DNA from: Acidobacteriota bacterium
GTDB taxonomy: Bacteria; Acidobacteriota; Vicinamibacteria; Marinacidobacterales; Marinacidobacteraceae
Length of the DNA stretch: 62,219 bases
Assembly: GCA_022826825.1 (NCBI GenBank)
Contig: JAJDUD010000024.1
Span: 227,084 to 289,302, forward strand
Direction: 5' to 3'
Shown here: positions 35,761-43,901 of the stretch, in pieces
Layout of the letters: every line of letters starts with the position of its first letter
How positions within the stretch are numbered: position 1 is the stretch's first letter
Translations under genes and position numbers: made by a program
Notes under the pieces: generated by a model
The model's input: only the letters and a program-made list of their open reading frames with translations
Databases searched by the model: none
Told to the model about the DNA's origin: nothing

Positions 35761-37626
35761 TCAGATCAGTCCGGTCACGCTCCGAATCGCCAGGTCAAAG
35801 CGGTTGAAGGGCGGCATCACGTAGACCCCGGCGGCGAGATCGCGCGCCGCGGCGACCATGTCGCGGGCTACCGAGACACCGACGTCCCGGGCCCGCTGCC
35901 GGGTGGGCGCTGCCGCCAGCCGGCGGCGGACCGGTTCCGGCACACTCATGCCGGGAACCTCGTTGTGGAGGAACTCCGCGTTCCGGGAACTGACCAGGGG
36001 CAGGACCCCCGCGAGAACGGGGATGCCGTAGCCGCGGACGTCGTTCACGAAGCGCTCCAGCAGGCCGGTTTCGTACACCGGCTGGGTGAGGCAGTACTGG
36101 GCGCCGGCTTCCGCCTTCTTCTCGAACTTCTCCATCTCGGTCTCGAGATCCGCGGCGGCCGGATTGGCGCCGACCCCGATGTGGAACGGGAGGGCCGCCC
36201 CCAGCGGATTCCCCGCCAGGTCAAGGCCGTGGTTCAGCCCCCCCAGGATGCGTACGAGGCCGACCGAGTCCACGTCGAAAACCGGGGTCGCGTGGGGGTA
36301 GTCGCCGAGCTTCGGGGGGTCGCCGGTGACCGCGAGCAGGTTGCGGATGCCGAGGGCGTGCGCTCCCAGCAGGTCCGACTGGATGCCGATGAGGTTCCGG
36401 TCGCGGCACTGGTAGTGGAGGATGGTCTCGACCTCGCCGCCCCGTTCGAGCAGCGCCGCGAACGCGATGGCGCTCATCCGGGCGGTGGCCCGCGGCCCGT
36501 CCGCCACGTTCACGAACCGGATCCCCGCGTCCGCCAGATCCCCGACCCGTTTGAGGAACTTGCCCGGTTCGGCGCCGCGCGGGGGGTCCATCTCCACCGA
36601 CACCGCGAACCGGCCGTCCGCGAGGGCGCGGGCGAGCCCCGAGCGTTCCGGAACCGGCACGGCGGGCAGCTCGACGGGCGCCTTTTCCTCCGGAGCGGCG
36701 GTCGGCCGCCGCGCCGGAGCCTTCACCCGGTCCGCCCGCACGGCCGCGGATGCCGCCCGCACCACTCCCGCCACCGCGCCGATGTGTTCGGCGCCGGTTC
36801 CGCAGCAACCGCCGATGAGCGAGACGCCGAGCCGGAGATACCGCTTCGCGTAGTGAGCCACGTAGTCCGGAGACGACGGGTAGAGGAAACGGCCTTCGAT
36901 CCGCTCGGGAATGCCGGCGTTCGGCTGGGCGACCAGCGGGATGCTCACGGCGTCCCGCATGCGCTCCAGCGCGGTGAGGGTGGTGTCCGGGCCCACCCCG
37001 CAGTTCGAGCCGACCGCGTCGGCCCCGTCCCGCGCGAGCGTCCGGGCCGCCTGGTCCGCCGCCACCCCGAACAGGGTCGTGGCCTGCTCGGAGAAGGTCA
37101 TCAGCACGACGACGCCGATGTCCGGCGCCGCCTCCCGGGCCGCCGCGAGCGCCAGGCGGGCCTCGGCGAGGCTGGTGAAGGTCTCGATCAGGACCGCGTC
37201 CGCGCCAGCCTCCACCAGCGCGACGATCTGCTCCCGGAATCCGGCGGCGAACTCCGGCCCCTTCTCCTTGTCGAGGGGACCCACGACCTCGCCGCTCGGT
37301 CCCACCGATCCGAACACCAGGGCGCCGGGCGGGACGGCGCTCCGCGCCATCGCGACGCCGGCCGCGTTGATCTTTGCCACTTCGGAGGCCAGCCCGTGCC
37401 GGGCCAGCTTCCAGCGATTGGCCCCGAACGTATTCGTGCTGATCACCTCGGCCCCGGCGGCGAGGTGGGCCGCGTGGATCGCCCGGACCCGGTCGGGATC
37501 GGACCGGTTCAGATCCTCGTAGGAGCGCCGCGCGGCGATGCCGCCGGTATAGAGCGCGGTGCCCAGGGCGCCGTCGCCGACGCGCGGCCGCTCCCTCAGG
37601 AAGGCGGCCAGTTCGGAGCGGCGCAT
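35761..37626 (-). CDS. Homocysteine S-methyltransferase / methylenetetrahydrofolate reductase fusion
   Basis: The protein has 621 residues. Residues 1-300 form a zinc-dependent homocysteine methyltransferase domain (GDGALGTALYTGG at the start; Cys in GSNCGVGPD and GGCCGTGAEH). Residues about 325-610 form a MetF/MTHFR barrel (FAVSVEMDPPRG, LLAVTGDPPKLGDYPHA, and a FAD-linked QPVYE segment). This is the YitJ-type fusion. It would supply 5-methyl-THF and transfer methyl groups to homocysteine. As metH is also present and no separate metF is seen here, this protein probably provides the MTHFR activity for metH. Confidence 0.93.
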   Translation of the reverse strand: MRRSELAAFLRERPRVGDGALGTALYTGGIAARRSYEDLNRSDPDRVRAIHAAHLAAGAEVISTNTFGANRWKLARHGLASEVAKINAAGVAMARSAVPPGALVFGSVGPSGEVVGPLDKEKGPEFAAGFREQIVALVEAGADAVLIETFTSLAEARLALAAAREAAPDIGVVVLMTFSEQATTLFGVAADQAARTLARDGADAVGSNCGVGPDTTLTALERMRDAVSIPLVAQPNAGIPERIEGRFLYPSSPDYVAHYAKRYLRLGVSLIGGCCGTGAEHIGAVAGVVRAASAAVRADRVKAPARRPTAAPEEKAPVELPAVPVPERSGLARALADGRFAVSVEMDPPRGAEPGKFLKRVGDLADAGIRFVNVADGPRATARMSAIAFAALLERGGEVETILHYQCRDRNLIGIQSDLLGAHALGIRNLLAVTGDPPKLGDYPHATPVFDVDSVGLVRILGGLNHGLDLAGNPLGAALPFHIGVGANPAAADLETEMEKFEKKAEAGAQYCLTQPVYETGLLERFVNDVRGYGIPVLAGVLPLVSSRNAEFLHNEVPGMSVPEPVRRRLAAAPTRQRARDVGVSVARDMVAAARDLAAGVYVMPPFNRFDLAIRSVTGLI

Positions 37627-37684
37627 GCGGTCCCGGTTCCTGGCGCTGCGAAACCCGGCGCCCCCGCCGGGGTCCCCGGCGCGT

Positions 37685-37996
37685 CTAGTAGCCGGTCACC
37701 CAGCGGTGGTCCACGACGAAGCGGAACCCCGACGCCAGCGGTCGGAGACCGAGTTCCGCGACCAGCGAACGCGAAAAGGCGCGCCCCAGGATGGCGTTTG
37801 CGTCCTCTCCGCTGCTCGCGGCCGCTTCGTCGGCGGCGCTCGACGCCAGGTCGGTGACCAGCAGGACGCCCTCCACGGTTTCACTGCCGGAGACCACCCT
37901 CAGGGACCAGGGTTGGTGCTTGTCGGTCTCGGCCCGTTCGGCGATTTCGGCGGCGCCTTCCCAGCGGGCGCCGCGGCCTTCAAAGCTGACTTGCAT
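37685..37996 (-). CDS. Small hypothetical protein
   Basis: The protein has 103 residues with no signal peptide and no recognised family. It begins with a beta-like stretch, has an Ala/Glu/Ser-rich middle (DEAAASSGEDANAIL) and ends in hydrophobic 'FRFVVDHRWVTGY'. A strong minus-strand TAGAAT box ends 8 nt before its ATG, which supports a real gene. It lies 58 bp upstream of the MTHFR fusion on the same strand and may share its transcript. Confidence 0.6.
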   Translation of the reverse strand: MQVSFEGRGARWEGAAEIAERAETDKHQPWSLRVVSGSETVEGVLLVTDLASSAADEAAASSGEDANAILGRAFSRSLVAELGLRPLASGFRFVVDHRWVTGY

Positions 37997-38004
37997 GGCG
38001 CGGG

Positions 38005-38010
38005 ATTCTA
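38005..38010 (-). promoter_or_regulatory. TAGAAT -10 box of the small gene / MTHFR unit
   Basis: Minus-strand TAGAAT lies 8 nt before ATG 37996, again with no spacer for a 5' leader. Confidence 0.5.
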
Positions 38011-38027
38011 GTGTGGCGCCCCGGCTG

Positions 38028-39092
38028 CTAGGGCAGGGCGGGCGGCTCGAAGATCTGGGGCCCGCTGTTGCAGTCGAGGGTGTGCAGGAAGGCCACCAGG
38101 TCGGTGATCTGCTCGTCGGACAGCTCCCGGTCCATGAGTTCGTCCGTGTCCAGCCAGGGATTGGCGAGTCCGCCGCTCGCCATCAGCCGGACCGCTTCCT
38201 CGAGGGTGGCCACGCTTCCGTCGTGAAAGTACGGGGCGCTCTTCGAGATGTCCCGGAGCGTGGGGGTCTTGAAGGCTCCCTGGCAGGGTTCGTCCCCGGT
38301 CGTGCTGCAGACCGCCTCTTCGGTCACCCGGGCCCGGCCGAGATCCGGCTCTTCGGCGTCCATCCCGATGCCCACGTTGTGGTACAGCATGTCCGTGAAG
38401 AGCACGCCGCTGTGACAGGTGGCGCACCCGGCGCCGGCGGTGAAGAGTTCCGCTCCGCGCATGGCCTCTTCGGAGATGGCGCTCGCGTCGCCACGCCGCC
38501 AGTCGTCATAGATGGTGTCGCCGCAATAGAACGCGTCCCTCTCGAAGGCGGCGATCGCCTGCACCACGTTGTCCGGGGTGGCGGGTCCCCCGAAGACCGA
38601 TGCGAACTGCTCGGCGTAGCCGGGAATCGCGTTCAGCTCGGCCACCACCGCATCGGCGTCCGCCCCCATGTTGCCGCCGGTCCAGGCGGCGCGCGCCTGG
38701 GCCTCGAGCGAGCCGCTGCGGCCGTCCCAGTAGAACTGCGTGTGGTACGCGATGTTCCAGAGCGTGGGGCTCGACCGGGTCAGCACCCGTCCGAGGGCGC
38801 CTTCGGCGACCGGCTTGCCGTCGGTGAGTCCGTTCTCCACGAGGTGACAGGTGTAACAGGAACGGGTGCCGTCCGCCGAGAGGCGGGTGTCGAAATAGAG
38901 CTGCTTTCCGAGGGCGACCTTTTCGGGCGTCTGGGGGTTGTCCGCGGGGATGACGGGGCTCTCGAAGTCCGCGGGTGGGCCGGGAACGAAGGGCGGCGGG
39001 GCGGCCTCTTCGGCAGGCTCCTCGGCCGCCGGAGCGCAGGCGAGCCCGGCGGCGAAGGCCGCGAGAACCAGGAGGAGTGAGAAGACCCGCAT
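38028..39092 (-). CDS. Dihaem cytochrome c peroxidase (MauG/CcpA-like) lipoprotein
   Basis: The protein has 354 residues with a lipobox LAC (Cys19). Two haem-binding CXXCH motifs occur: CYTCH (79-83) and CATCH (223-227). 'LYFDTRLSADGTRSCYTCH' and 'FKTPTLRDISKSAPYFHDGS' are typical of bacterial dihaem cytochrome c peroxidases. It would reduce peroxide, or oxidise a protein in MauG style, in the periplasm, anchored by lipid. It is a single gene, divergent from the DUF4159 cluster. Confidence 0.9.
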   Translation of the reverse strand: MRVFSLLLVLAAFAAGLACAPAAEEPAEEAAPPPFVPGPPADFESPVIPADNPQTPEKVALGKQLYFDTRLSADGTRSCYTCHLVENGLTDGKPVAEGALGRVLTRSSPTLWNIAYHTQFYWDGRSGSLEAQARAAWTGGNMGADADAVVAELNAIPGYAEQFASVFGGPATPDNVVQAIAAFERDAFYCGDTIYDDWRRGDASAISEEAMRGAELFTAGAGCATCHSGVLFTDMLYHNVGIGMDAEEPDLGRARVTEEAVCSTTGDEPCQGAFKTPTLRDISKSAPYFHDGSVATLEEAVRLMASGGLANPWLDTDELMDRELSDEQITDLVAFLHTLDCNSGPQIFEPPALP

Positions 39093-39253
39093 GGCAATAC
39101 CCCGTTTCGGAAACGCCAGGAATGGGAGCCCCGATGGTACCAGCGGTCTCGGCGCGGACGGCTGGGAACGCCGGTCTGAAGGCCCCACCGGGAGAAACGC
39201 CCATGCGCGTCCTCCTACGCACCCCGCTTGTCATGAAAACGCACAGAGGGCCA

Positions 39254-39470
39254 GGAGCGCCGGTCTTCAGACCGGCATCGCGGCCGCAGGCCGCGTAACT
39301 CCCGGCGCCATCGCGCCACATTGCGGGGACGCGACACAAAGACGGCGAAGCGGAGTAAGCGCGCGCGGTTGTCGCTGCGCCATTCCCTTTGGCGAGGGTG
39401 CCATGCTGCGAAAAGACGTCGGGAGTTTCGCCCGCTGCGCGGGCGATGCCGGTCTGAAGACCGGCGCTCC
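39254..39470. mobile_element. MITE/REP-like element, copy 3
   Basis: The left arm 39254-39305 and right arm 39419-39470 are 52-bp inverted repeats with the same two-hairpin design. The core closely matches copy 1. The conserved left flank runs from about 39175 and the right flank (GCATTTTCACAGCAACTGG) from 39525. It sits in the 568-bp gap between the divergent peroxidase and DUF4159 genes. The rest of the gap holds only the promoter at 39647. Confidence 0.7.
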
Positions 39471-39499
39471 TTGCGCTCCTTGCGCTCCTTGCGCTCCTT
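39464..39499. repeat. Four tandem 9-mers GCGCTCCTT
   Basis: GCGCTCCTT is repeated four times exactly, starting from the last bases of the right arm of element copy 3. The other copies have GCGCTCC once, so this is replication slippage at the element end. Confidence 0.9.
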
Positions 39500-39646
39500 G
39501 CCGTCCCCGTCATCGGGCGGGATTGCATTTTCACAGCAACTGGCCGGCGTTGCCAGACGGTGCGTCATCACCGGGGTCGGCGGTCCGCGCGGCGCGTGCT
39601 CTGACAGCTCCCAGCCGGGTGGGTGTCCACCGGGCATGGGACGCGA

Positions 39647-39652
39647 TAGGCT
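39647..39652 (+). promoter_or_regulatory. TAGGCT -10 box of the DUF4159-Bat cluster
   Basis: TAGGCT lies 8 nt before GTG 39661. It is probably the main promoter of the cluster, giving a leaderless mRNA. Confidence 0.5.
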
Positions 39653-39660
39653 CCGGCGAC

Positions 39661-40491
39661 GTGTCCCGCCGAGGAATCCTGGCCGCCGCCTTCGTCCTCG
39701 TCGCGGCGGTCCTGTTCGGGGGAACGCTGCTCGTGCGCAACGAACTCGCGGCGCTCCAGCCGTCCCCGCGGCAGATTCGCGAGATGCTGGCCGAGGCGAT
39801 GCGGGAGGACCTTGGAGGAGGCCCGCGTTTCGGACCGCCGCCGGCCCATGACTTCTATTTCACGCGGGCCGCCTACACGAGTTATGGCTGGCGCGGCTGG
39901 AGCGTGGACTACCCCAAGGCGGACCTCCAGTTCCTGATCGGGCTGCGGCGGATCACGAACCTCGACTCCTACGAGAACGAGAACAGCGTCCTGCTCACCG
40001 ACCCCGACCTCGGGCGCTACCCCTTCCTCTACACGGTCGAGGTCGGGCACATGGCCATGACCGAGGAAGAGGTGCTCGCCCTGCGGCGTTACCTGCATCA
40101 GGGCGGCTTCCTCGTCGTGGACGACTTCTGGGGAACCGCCGAGTGGGTGAACTTCGCCCACGAGATGGGCCGGGTCCTGCCCGGCCGGCCGATCGAGGAC
40201 ATCCCGCTGGACCATCCCGTGTTCCGCGCCTTCTTCGAGGTGGACGAGATCGTCCAGGTGCCCAACGTGGGCCAGGGGATCCGCGGCGGCCCGACGTGGG
40301 AGCGCGACGGCTACCACCCGGTGGTGCGGGGCATCCTCGACGACGAGGGACGCCTGATGGTCCTCGTGAACTGGAACACGGACCTGGGAGACGCCTGGGA
40401 GTGGGCCGAGAACCCCTACTACCCGCTCCACTTCTCCAACTACGCCTACGCCATGGGGATCAACTTCATCATCTACGCGATGGCGCACTGA
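39661..40491 (+). CDS. DUF4159 domain protein (first paralogue)
   Basis: The protein has 276 residues with an N-terminal TM or signal anchor (RRGILAAAFVLVAAVLFGG). The DUF4159 domain carries FYFTRAAY..., the core 'LRRYLHQGGFLVVDDFWG' and a conserved C-terminus 'WEWAENPYYPLHFSNYAYAMG'. The fold is thought to resemble glutamine-amidotransferase-like flavodoxin folds; no catalytic residues are evident. The start at GTG 39661 fits the TAGGCT box. A paralogue at 46640 has the same core. The role is unknown, and it is usually found with MoxR/DUF58/VWA genes as here. Confidence 0.85.
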   Translation: MSRRGILAAAFVLVAAVLFGGTLLVRNELAALQPSPRQIREMLAEAMREDLGGGPRFGPPPAHDFYFTRAAYTSYGWRGWSVDYPKADLQFLIGLRRITNLDSYENENSVLLTDPDLGRYPFLYTVEVGHMAMTEEEVLALRRYLHQGGFLVVDDFWGTAEWVNFAHEMGRVLPGRPIEDIPLDHPVFRAFFEVDEIVQVPNVGQGIRGGPTWERDGYHPVVRGILDDEGRLMVLVNWNTDLGDAWEWAENPYYPLHFSNYAYAMGINFIIYAMAH

Positions 40492-40512
40492 TTCCCGCCC
40501 GTTTCCTGCCTC

Positions 40513-42867
40513 GTGTTCCTCTCCGCGTTCGAGTGGCTGCTGGGCAGCCCGCCGGTCGCGTTCGAGCGCGGGCAGATCGAACTGCTCGTTCCCTGGGGTG
40601 TCTTCTGGATCGTCGCCGCGGCGGCCGGCGCGCTGGTCTTCGCCCTGCTCGGCTACCGGCGGCTGGGACGGCGGCTCGGGAAGCGGGGCCGGCTGCTGCT
40701 CGGCGCGGCGCGGTTCGCCGCCATCGCCCTCGTCCTCCTCTGCCTGTTTCGACCGCAACTGGTGCTGTCGCTGGTCGTGCCGCAGGAAAACGTCGTCGGG
40801 GTCCTCCTCGACGACTCCCGGAGCATGCAGATCGCCGATGGGGAGGATGGCCGGCCGCGGAGCGAAGCGCTGCTCGCGGCCTTTCCCGATGAGGCGGCGG
40901 CCGGCCGCGGGGAGGCCGCCCTGGGCGACCTCCTCCGCGAGAAGTTCGTCACCCGGCTCTTCCGCTTCGCGGACGACACCCGGCGGATCCAGGGGGCTTC
41001 GGAACTCGGGTTCACCGGGGCGCGCACCGATCTGCTCGGCAGCCTCACCCGGGTGGCCGACGAACTCGCGTCGCTGCCGGTAGCCGGGATCGTGCTCGTG
41101 AGCGACGGCGCGGACACCGTGGCCGGAGGACGGGAGGACGACCTCGACCAGACGCTCCTCGACCTGAGGACCCGCGGGATCCGGGTCTACCCGGTGGCGG
41201 TCGGCCGCCCCGAGTTCGAGGCCGACCTCGAGCTCGGGGCCCCGGACGTGCCCGCGCGCGTCCTGCGGGGTTCGCTGCTCGAAATCCGGCTGCCGCTCCG
41301 CGCCACCGGACTCGCCGGACGCACGGCGCGCGTGGAGGCCCTCGACGAAGGACGGATCATCGCCACGGAAAACGTCCGCTTCCCGAGCGACGCGGCCGAG
41401 ACGACGTCCACCCTGCTGGCGCCGGCGGAGGACGCCGGCACGCGGCGGCTGCGGTTCCGGGTGGCCCCGTTCCCCGGGGAGGTCCTCACCCGCAACAACG
41501 AGCAGAGCGTGCTGCTCGAGGTGGATGACCGGCCGCTGCGACTGCTCTATTTCGAAGGACAGCCGCGCTGGGAGCTGAAGTTCCTGCGGCGGGCGGTCGC
41601 GGGGGACCCGGAGTTGCACGTCTCCTGCCTGATCCGCACGGCCGAGGGGAAGTTCTACCGGGTGGACGTCGCGGACGCCCAGGAACTGGCCGGAGGGTTC
41701 CCGGACACCCGCGAGGAACTCTTCGCCTACGACGGGGTGATCCTCGGCAGCGTGGAAGCGAGTTTCTTCAGCCAGGGCCAGCTCAACATGCTCCGGGACT
41801 TCGTGAGCCAGCGGGGAGGCGGCCTCCTGACCCTCGGAGGCACGAGCGCTTTCGGCGAGGGCGGCTACCGGGACACCCCGCTGGCGGAAGTCCTGCCGCT
41901 CACGCTGCCCGAAGCGGCCACGTCTCCCGCGGGCGCCGGGGACGGGGCGGTCCCGGCGGCCTTCCGGGAACTGCGGGTCCTCCCGACCCGCGCCGGTTCG
42001 CTGCACCCCGTCGCGCGGCTCGATCCGGACCCGCTCGCCAACGAAGACCTCTACCGGAGCCTGCCTCCGCTCTCGGGCGTCAACCGGTTGGGCCGGCCGA
42101 AACCGGGGGCGACGGTGCTCCTCGAGGGACTCGGTCCGTCGGAAGAACCCGAGGCGGTGTTGCTGATCCAGCGGTTCGGGCGCGGACGCTCCGCCAGTCT
42201 GACGGTGCAGGACCTTTGGGTGTGGCAGATGGACGCGAGCGTCCCGCTCGAGGACGAGACCCACGAGGTGCTGTCGCGGCGGCTGCTCCGCTGGCTCGCG
42301 TCCGAGGCGCCGCGGCGGCTCGAAGTCTCCGCTTCGCCGGCGAAATCACTGGTTGGCGAACGGGTGACGCTCCGGGCCCGGGTCGAGGACGAACGGTTCC
42401 TCGCCGTCAACGACGCTTTCGTCGAGGCCGAGGTGACCGGGCCCGACGGCGTCATCTCCGGGGTTCCGCTGCGCTGGACCGGACAGGGAGACGGGGAGTA
42501 CTCGGGCGTCTATGTCCCCGGGGGCCCGGGCACCCACCGGGTGGAGATCCGGGCCGGAGGCGGCGGCCTCCGGGAGGGCGCGGAAGCGCCCCGGGCGGCG
42601 ACGCTCTTCGAGGCCGGGGTCGTGGACGACGAGTTCTTCGATGCCGAAGCGGATCCCGAGCTGCTCGCCCGCATCGCGGAGGCCACCGGCGGCCGGTTGT
42701 TCGAGCCGGACGAGGCCGAGGCGCTGCTGGTCGACCTGAGTCTCGCGGAATCGGGAACCACCGTCGTCGAGCGGCGGGAACTCTGGAACGTGCCGGCCGT
42801 GTTCCTGTTGCTGTTCGGGCTGCTGGCCGCCGACTGGGGCGTTCGGCACGCGCGGGGCCTTCCGTGA
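40513..42867 (+). CDS. Membrane VWA / glutamine amidotransferase-like protein
   Basis: The protein has 784 residues. Two or three N-terminal TMs (about 25-50 and 60-82) lead into a VWA-like domain with D100-D101-S102-R103-S104 (MIDAS-type DxSxS) and LVSDGADT. A flavodoxin/GATase-like domain (about 340-450, 'LLYFEGQPRWELKFLRRAV' and 'GGGLLTLGGTSAFGEGG') is followed by Ig-like beta regions. A final TM (VFLLLFGLLAADWG) closes the protein. This is the architecture found beside BatA-type genes. It starts at GTG 40513 and is GTGA-coupled to the next gene. Probably an inner-membrane sensor or scaffold in the envelope complex. Confidence 0.82.
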   Translation: MFLSAFEWLLGSPPVAFERGQIELLVPWGVFWIVAAAAGALVFALLGYRRLGRRLGKRGRLLLGAARFAAIALVLLCLFRPQLVLSLVVPQENVVGVLLDDSRSMQIADGEDGRPRSEALLAAFPDEAAAGRGEAALGDLLREKFVTRLFRFADDTRRIQGASELGFTGARTDLLGSLTRVADELASLPVAGIVLVSDGADTVAGGREDDLDQTLLDLRTRGIRVYPVAVGRPEFEADLELGAPDVPARVLRGSLLEIRLPLRATGLAGRTARVEALDEGRIIATENVRFPSDAAETTSTLLAPAEDAGTRRLRFRVAPFPGEVLTRNNEQSVLLEVDDRPLRLLYFEGQPRWELKFLRRAVAGDPELHVSCLIRTAEGKFYRVDVADAQELAGGFPDTREELFAYDGVILGSVEASFFSQGQLNMLRDFVSQRGGGLLTLGGTSAFGEGGYRDTPLAEVLPLTLPEAATSPAGAGDGAVPAAFRELRVLPTRAGSLHPVARLDPDPLANEDLYRSLPPLSGVNRLGRPKPGATVLLEGLGPSEEPEAVLLIQRFGRGRSASLTVQDLWVWQMDASVPLEDETHEVLSRRLLRWLASEAPRRLEVSASPAKSLVGERVTLRARVEDERFLAVNDAFVEAEVTGPDGVISGVPLRWTGQGDGEYSGVYVPGGPGTHRVEIRAGGGGLREGAEAPRAATLFEAGVVDDEFFDAEADPELLARIAEATGGRLFEPDEAEALLVDLSLAESGTTVVERRELWNVPAVFLLLFGLLAADWGVRHARGLP

Positions 42868-43901
42868 GCGACGGGCCTCCCCGCCGCGCCGGAGCCGCTC
42901 TCGTCGCGCTCCTCGCCCTGGTGGGAGTCGGGGCGGGAGCGACGGGAGACGGCAGCGGGGACGTCCCCGCGCTGGTCATCGTCGCGGGCGTCGGCGGCAC
43001 CCCCGAGTACCGGGAACGGTTCTCGGGCTGGGCGCGCGACGTCTGCGGCGCGGGACTGCGGGCGCCCGCTCCGGCCCGGGTCCGGGTGCTCGTGGAACGC
43101 CTTCCCGGGGACGGGGAGGCGGACGACCCCTGCGCTCCCGTCGCCCGGAGCACCCAGGAGGAACTGGCCCGGGAGATCGAGGCCGCGCGTGGAGCAGGCG
43201 CAGCGGGGCTGGTGCTGGTCCTGATCGGGCACGGGAGCGCGGGCGGGAGTCCGCGCTTTCAACTCCCGGGGCCGGACCTGTCGCCGGAGCGCCTCGACGA
43301 GATGCTCGACGCCTTCGGGTCGGGACCGGTCACCGTCGCGCACCTGGGAAGCGCCGCCGGCGCCTTCGTGCCGGCGCTTGCCGGGCCCGGACGCGTCGTG
43401 CTCGCGGCGACGCGCGCGAACGAGACCAACGAGACCCGTTTCCCCCGGCATTTCATCGCCGCGCTGGACGGGGACGAAGGCGACCGGAACAAGGACGGCC
43501 GCCTCTCGGTCCTGGAGGTCTTCGATTTCGCCCGGCGCGGGGTGGAACGCGAGTACGAGCAGGAGGGACTGCTGCGGACCGAGCACGCGCTGCTCGACGA
43601 CAACGGCGACGGGGTCGGCAGCCTCGAGCCGGAGATGGCGGCGGGAACGGACGGGGTGCTGGCCGCGCGGCGGGCGCTGCTCATCCGCAGCACCGAAGGC
43701 CTCGCGGAGGCGTCCGCGGACACGCCGGAGATCCGCCGCCTGGTCGCCGAACGGGACGCGCTCGCCGCCCGCGTGGACGCGCTCCGGGAGGCCCGGGAGG
43801 GGATGGAGGAGGAGGCGTACCTCGCCGAGCTGGAGACGCTCCTCCTCCAGATCGCCGAACTCGCGGAACGGATCGCCGCGCTCCGGGAGGAAGGCGGATG
43901 A
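42864..43901 (+). CDS. Caspase-fold (C13-like) protein, probably non-catalytic
   Basis: The protein has 345 residues with a signal peptide (about 1-27). The fold is caspase/legumain-like: LVLVLIGHGS with His123, then VTVAHLGSAAGAFVPAL where the nucleophile 'D.C.SG' is expected. The position is Ser163 in GSAAG, with no Cys. The region EGDRNKDGRLSVLEVFDF resembles an EF-hand loop, and LDDNGDGVGS another acidic loop. A C-terminal coiled coil (about 290-345) follows. It may be a pseudo-peptidase that binds calcium. It is coupled to both neighbours (GTGA and ATGA). Confidence 0.75.
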   Translation: MSDGPPRRAGAALVALLALVGVGAGATGDGSGDVPALVIVAGVGGTPEYRERFSGWARDVCGAGLRAPAPARVRVLVERLPGDGEADDPCAPVARSTQEELAREIEAARGAGAAGLVLVLIGHGSAGGSPRFQLPGPDLSPERLDEMLDAFGSGPVTVAHLGSAAGAFVPALAGPGRVVLAATRANETNETRFPRHFIAALDGDEGDRNKDGRLSVLEVFDFARRGVEREYEQEGLLRTEHALLDDNGDGVGSLEPEMAAGTDGVLAARRALLIRSTEGLAEASADTPEIRRLVAERDALAARVDALREAREGMEEEAYLAELETLLLQIAELAERIAALREEGG

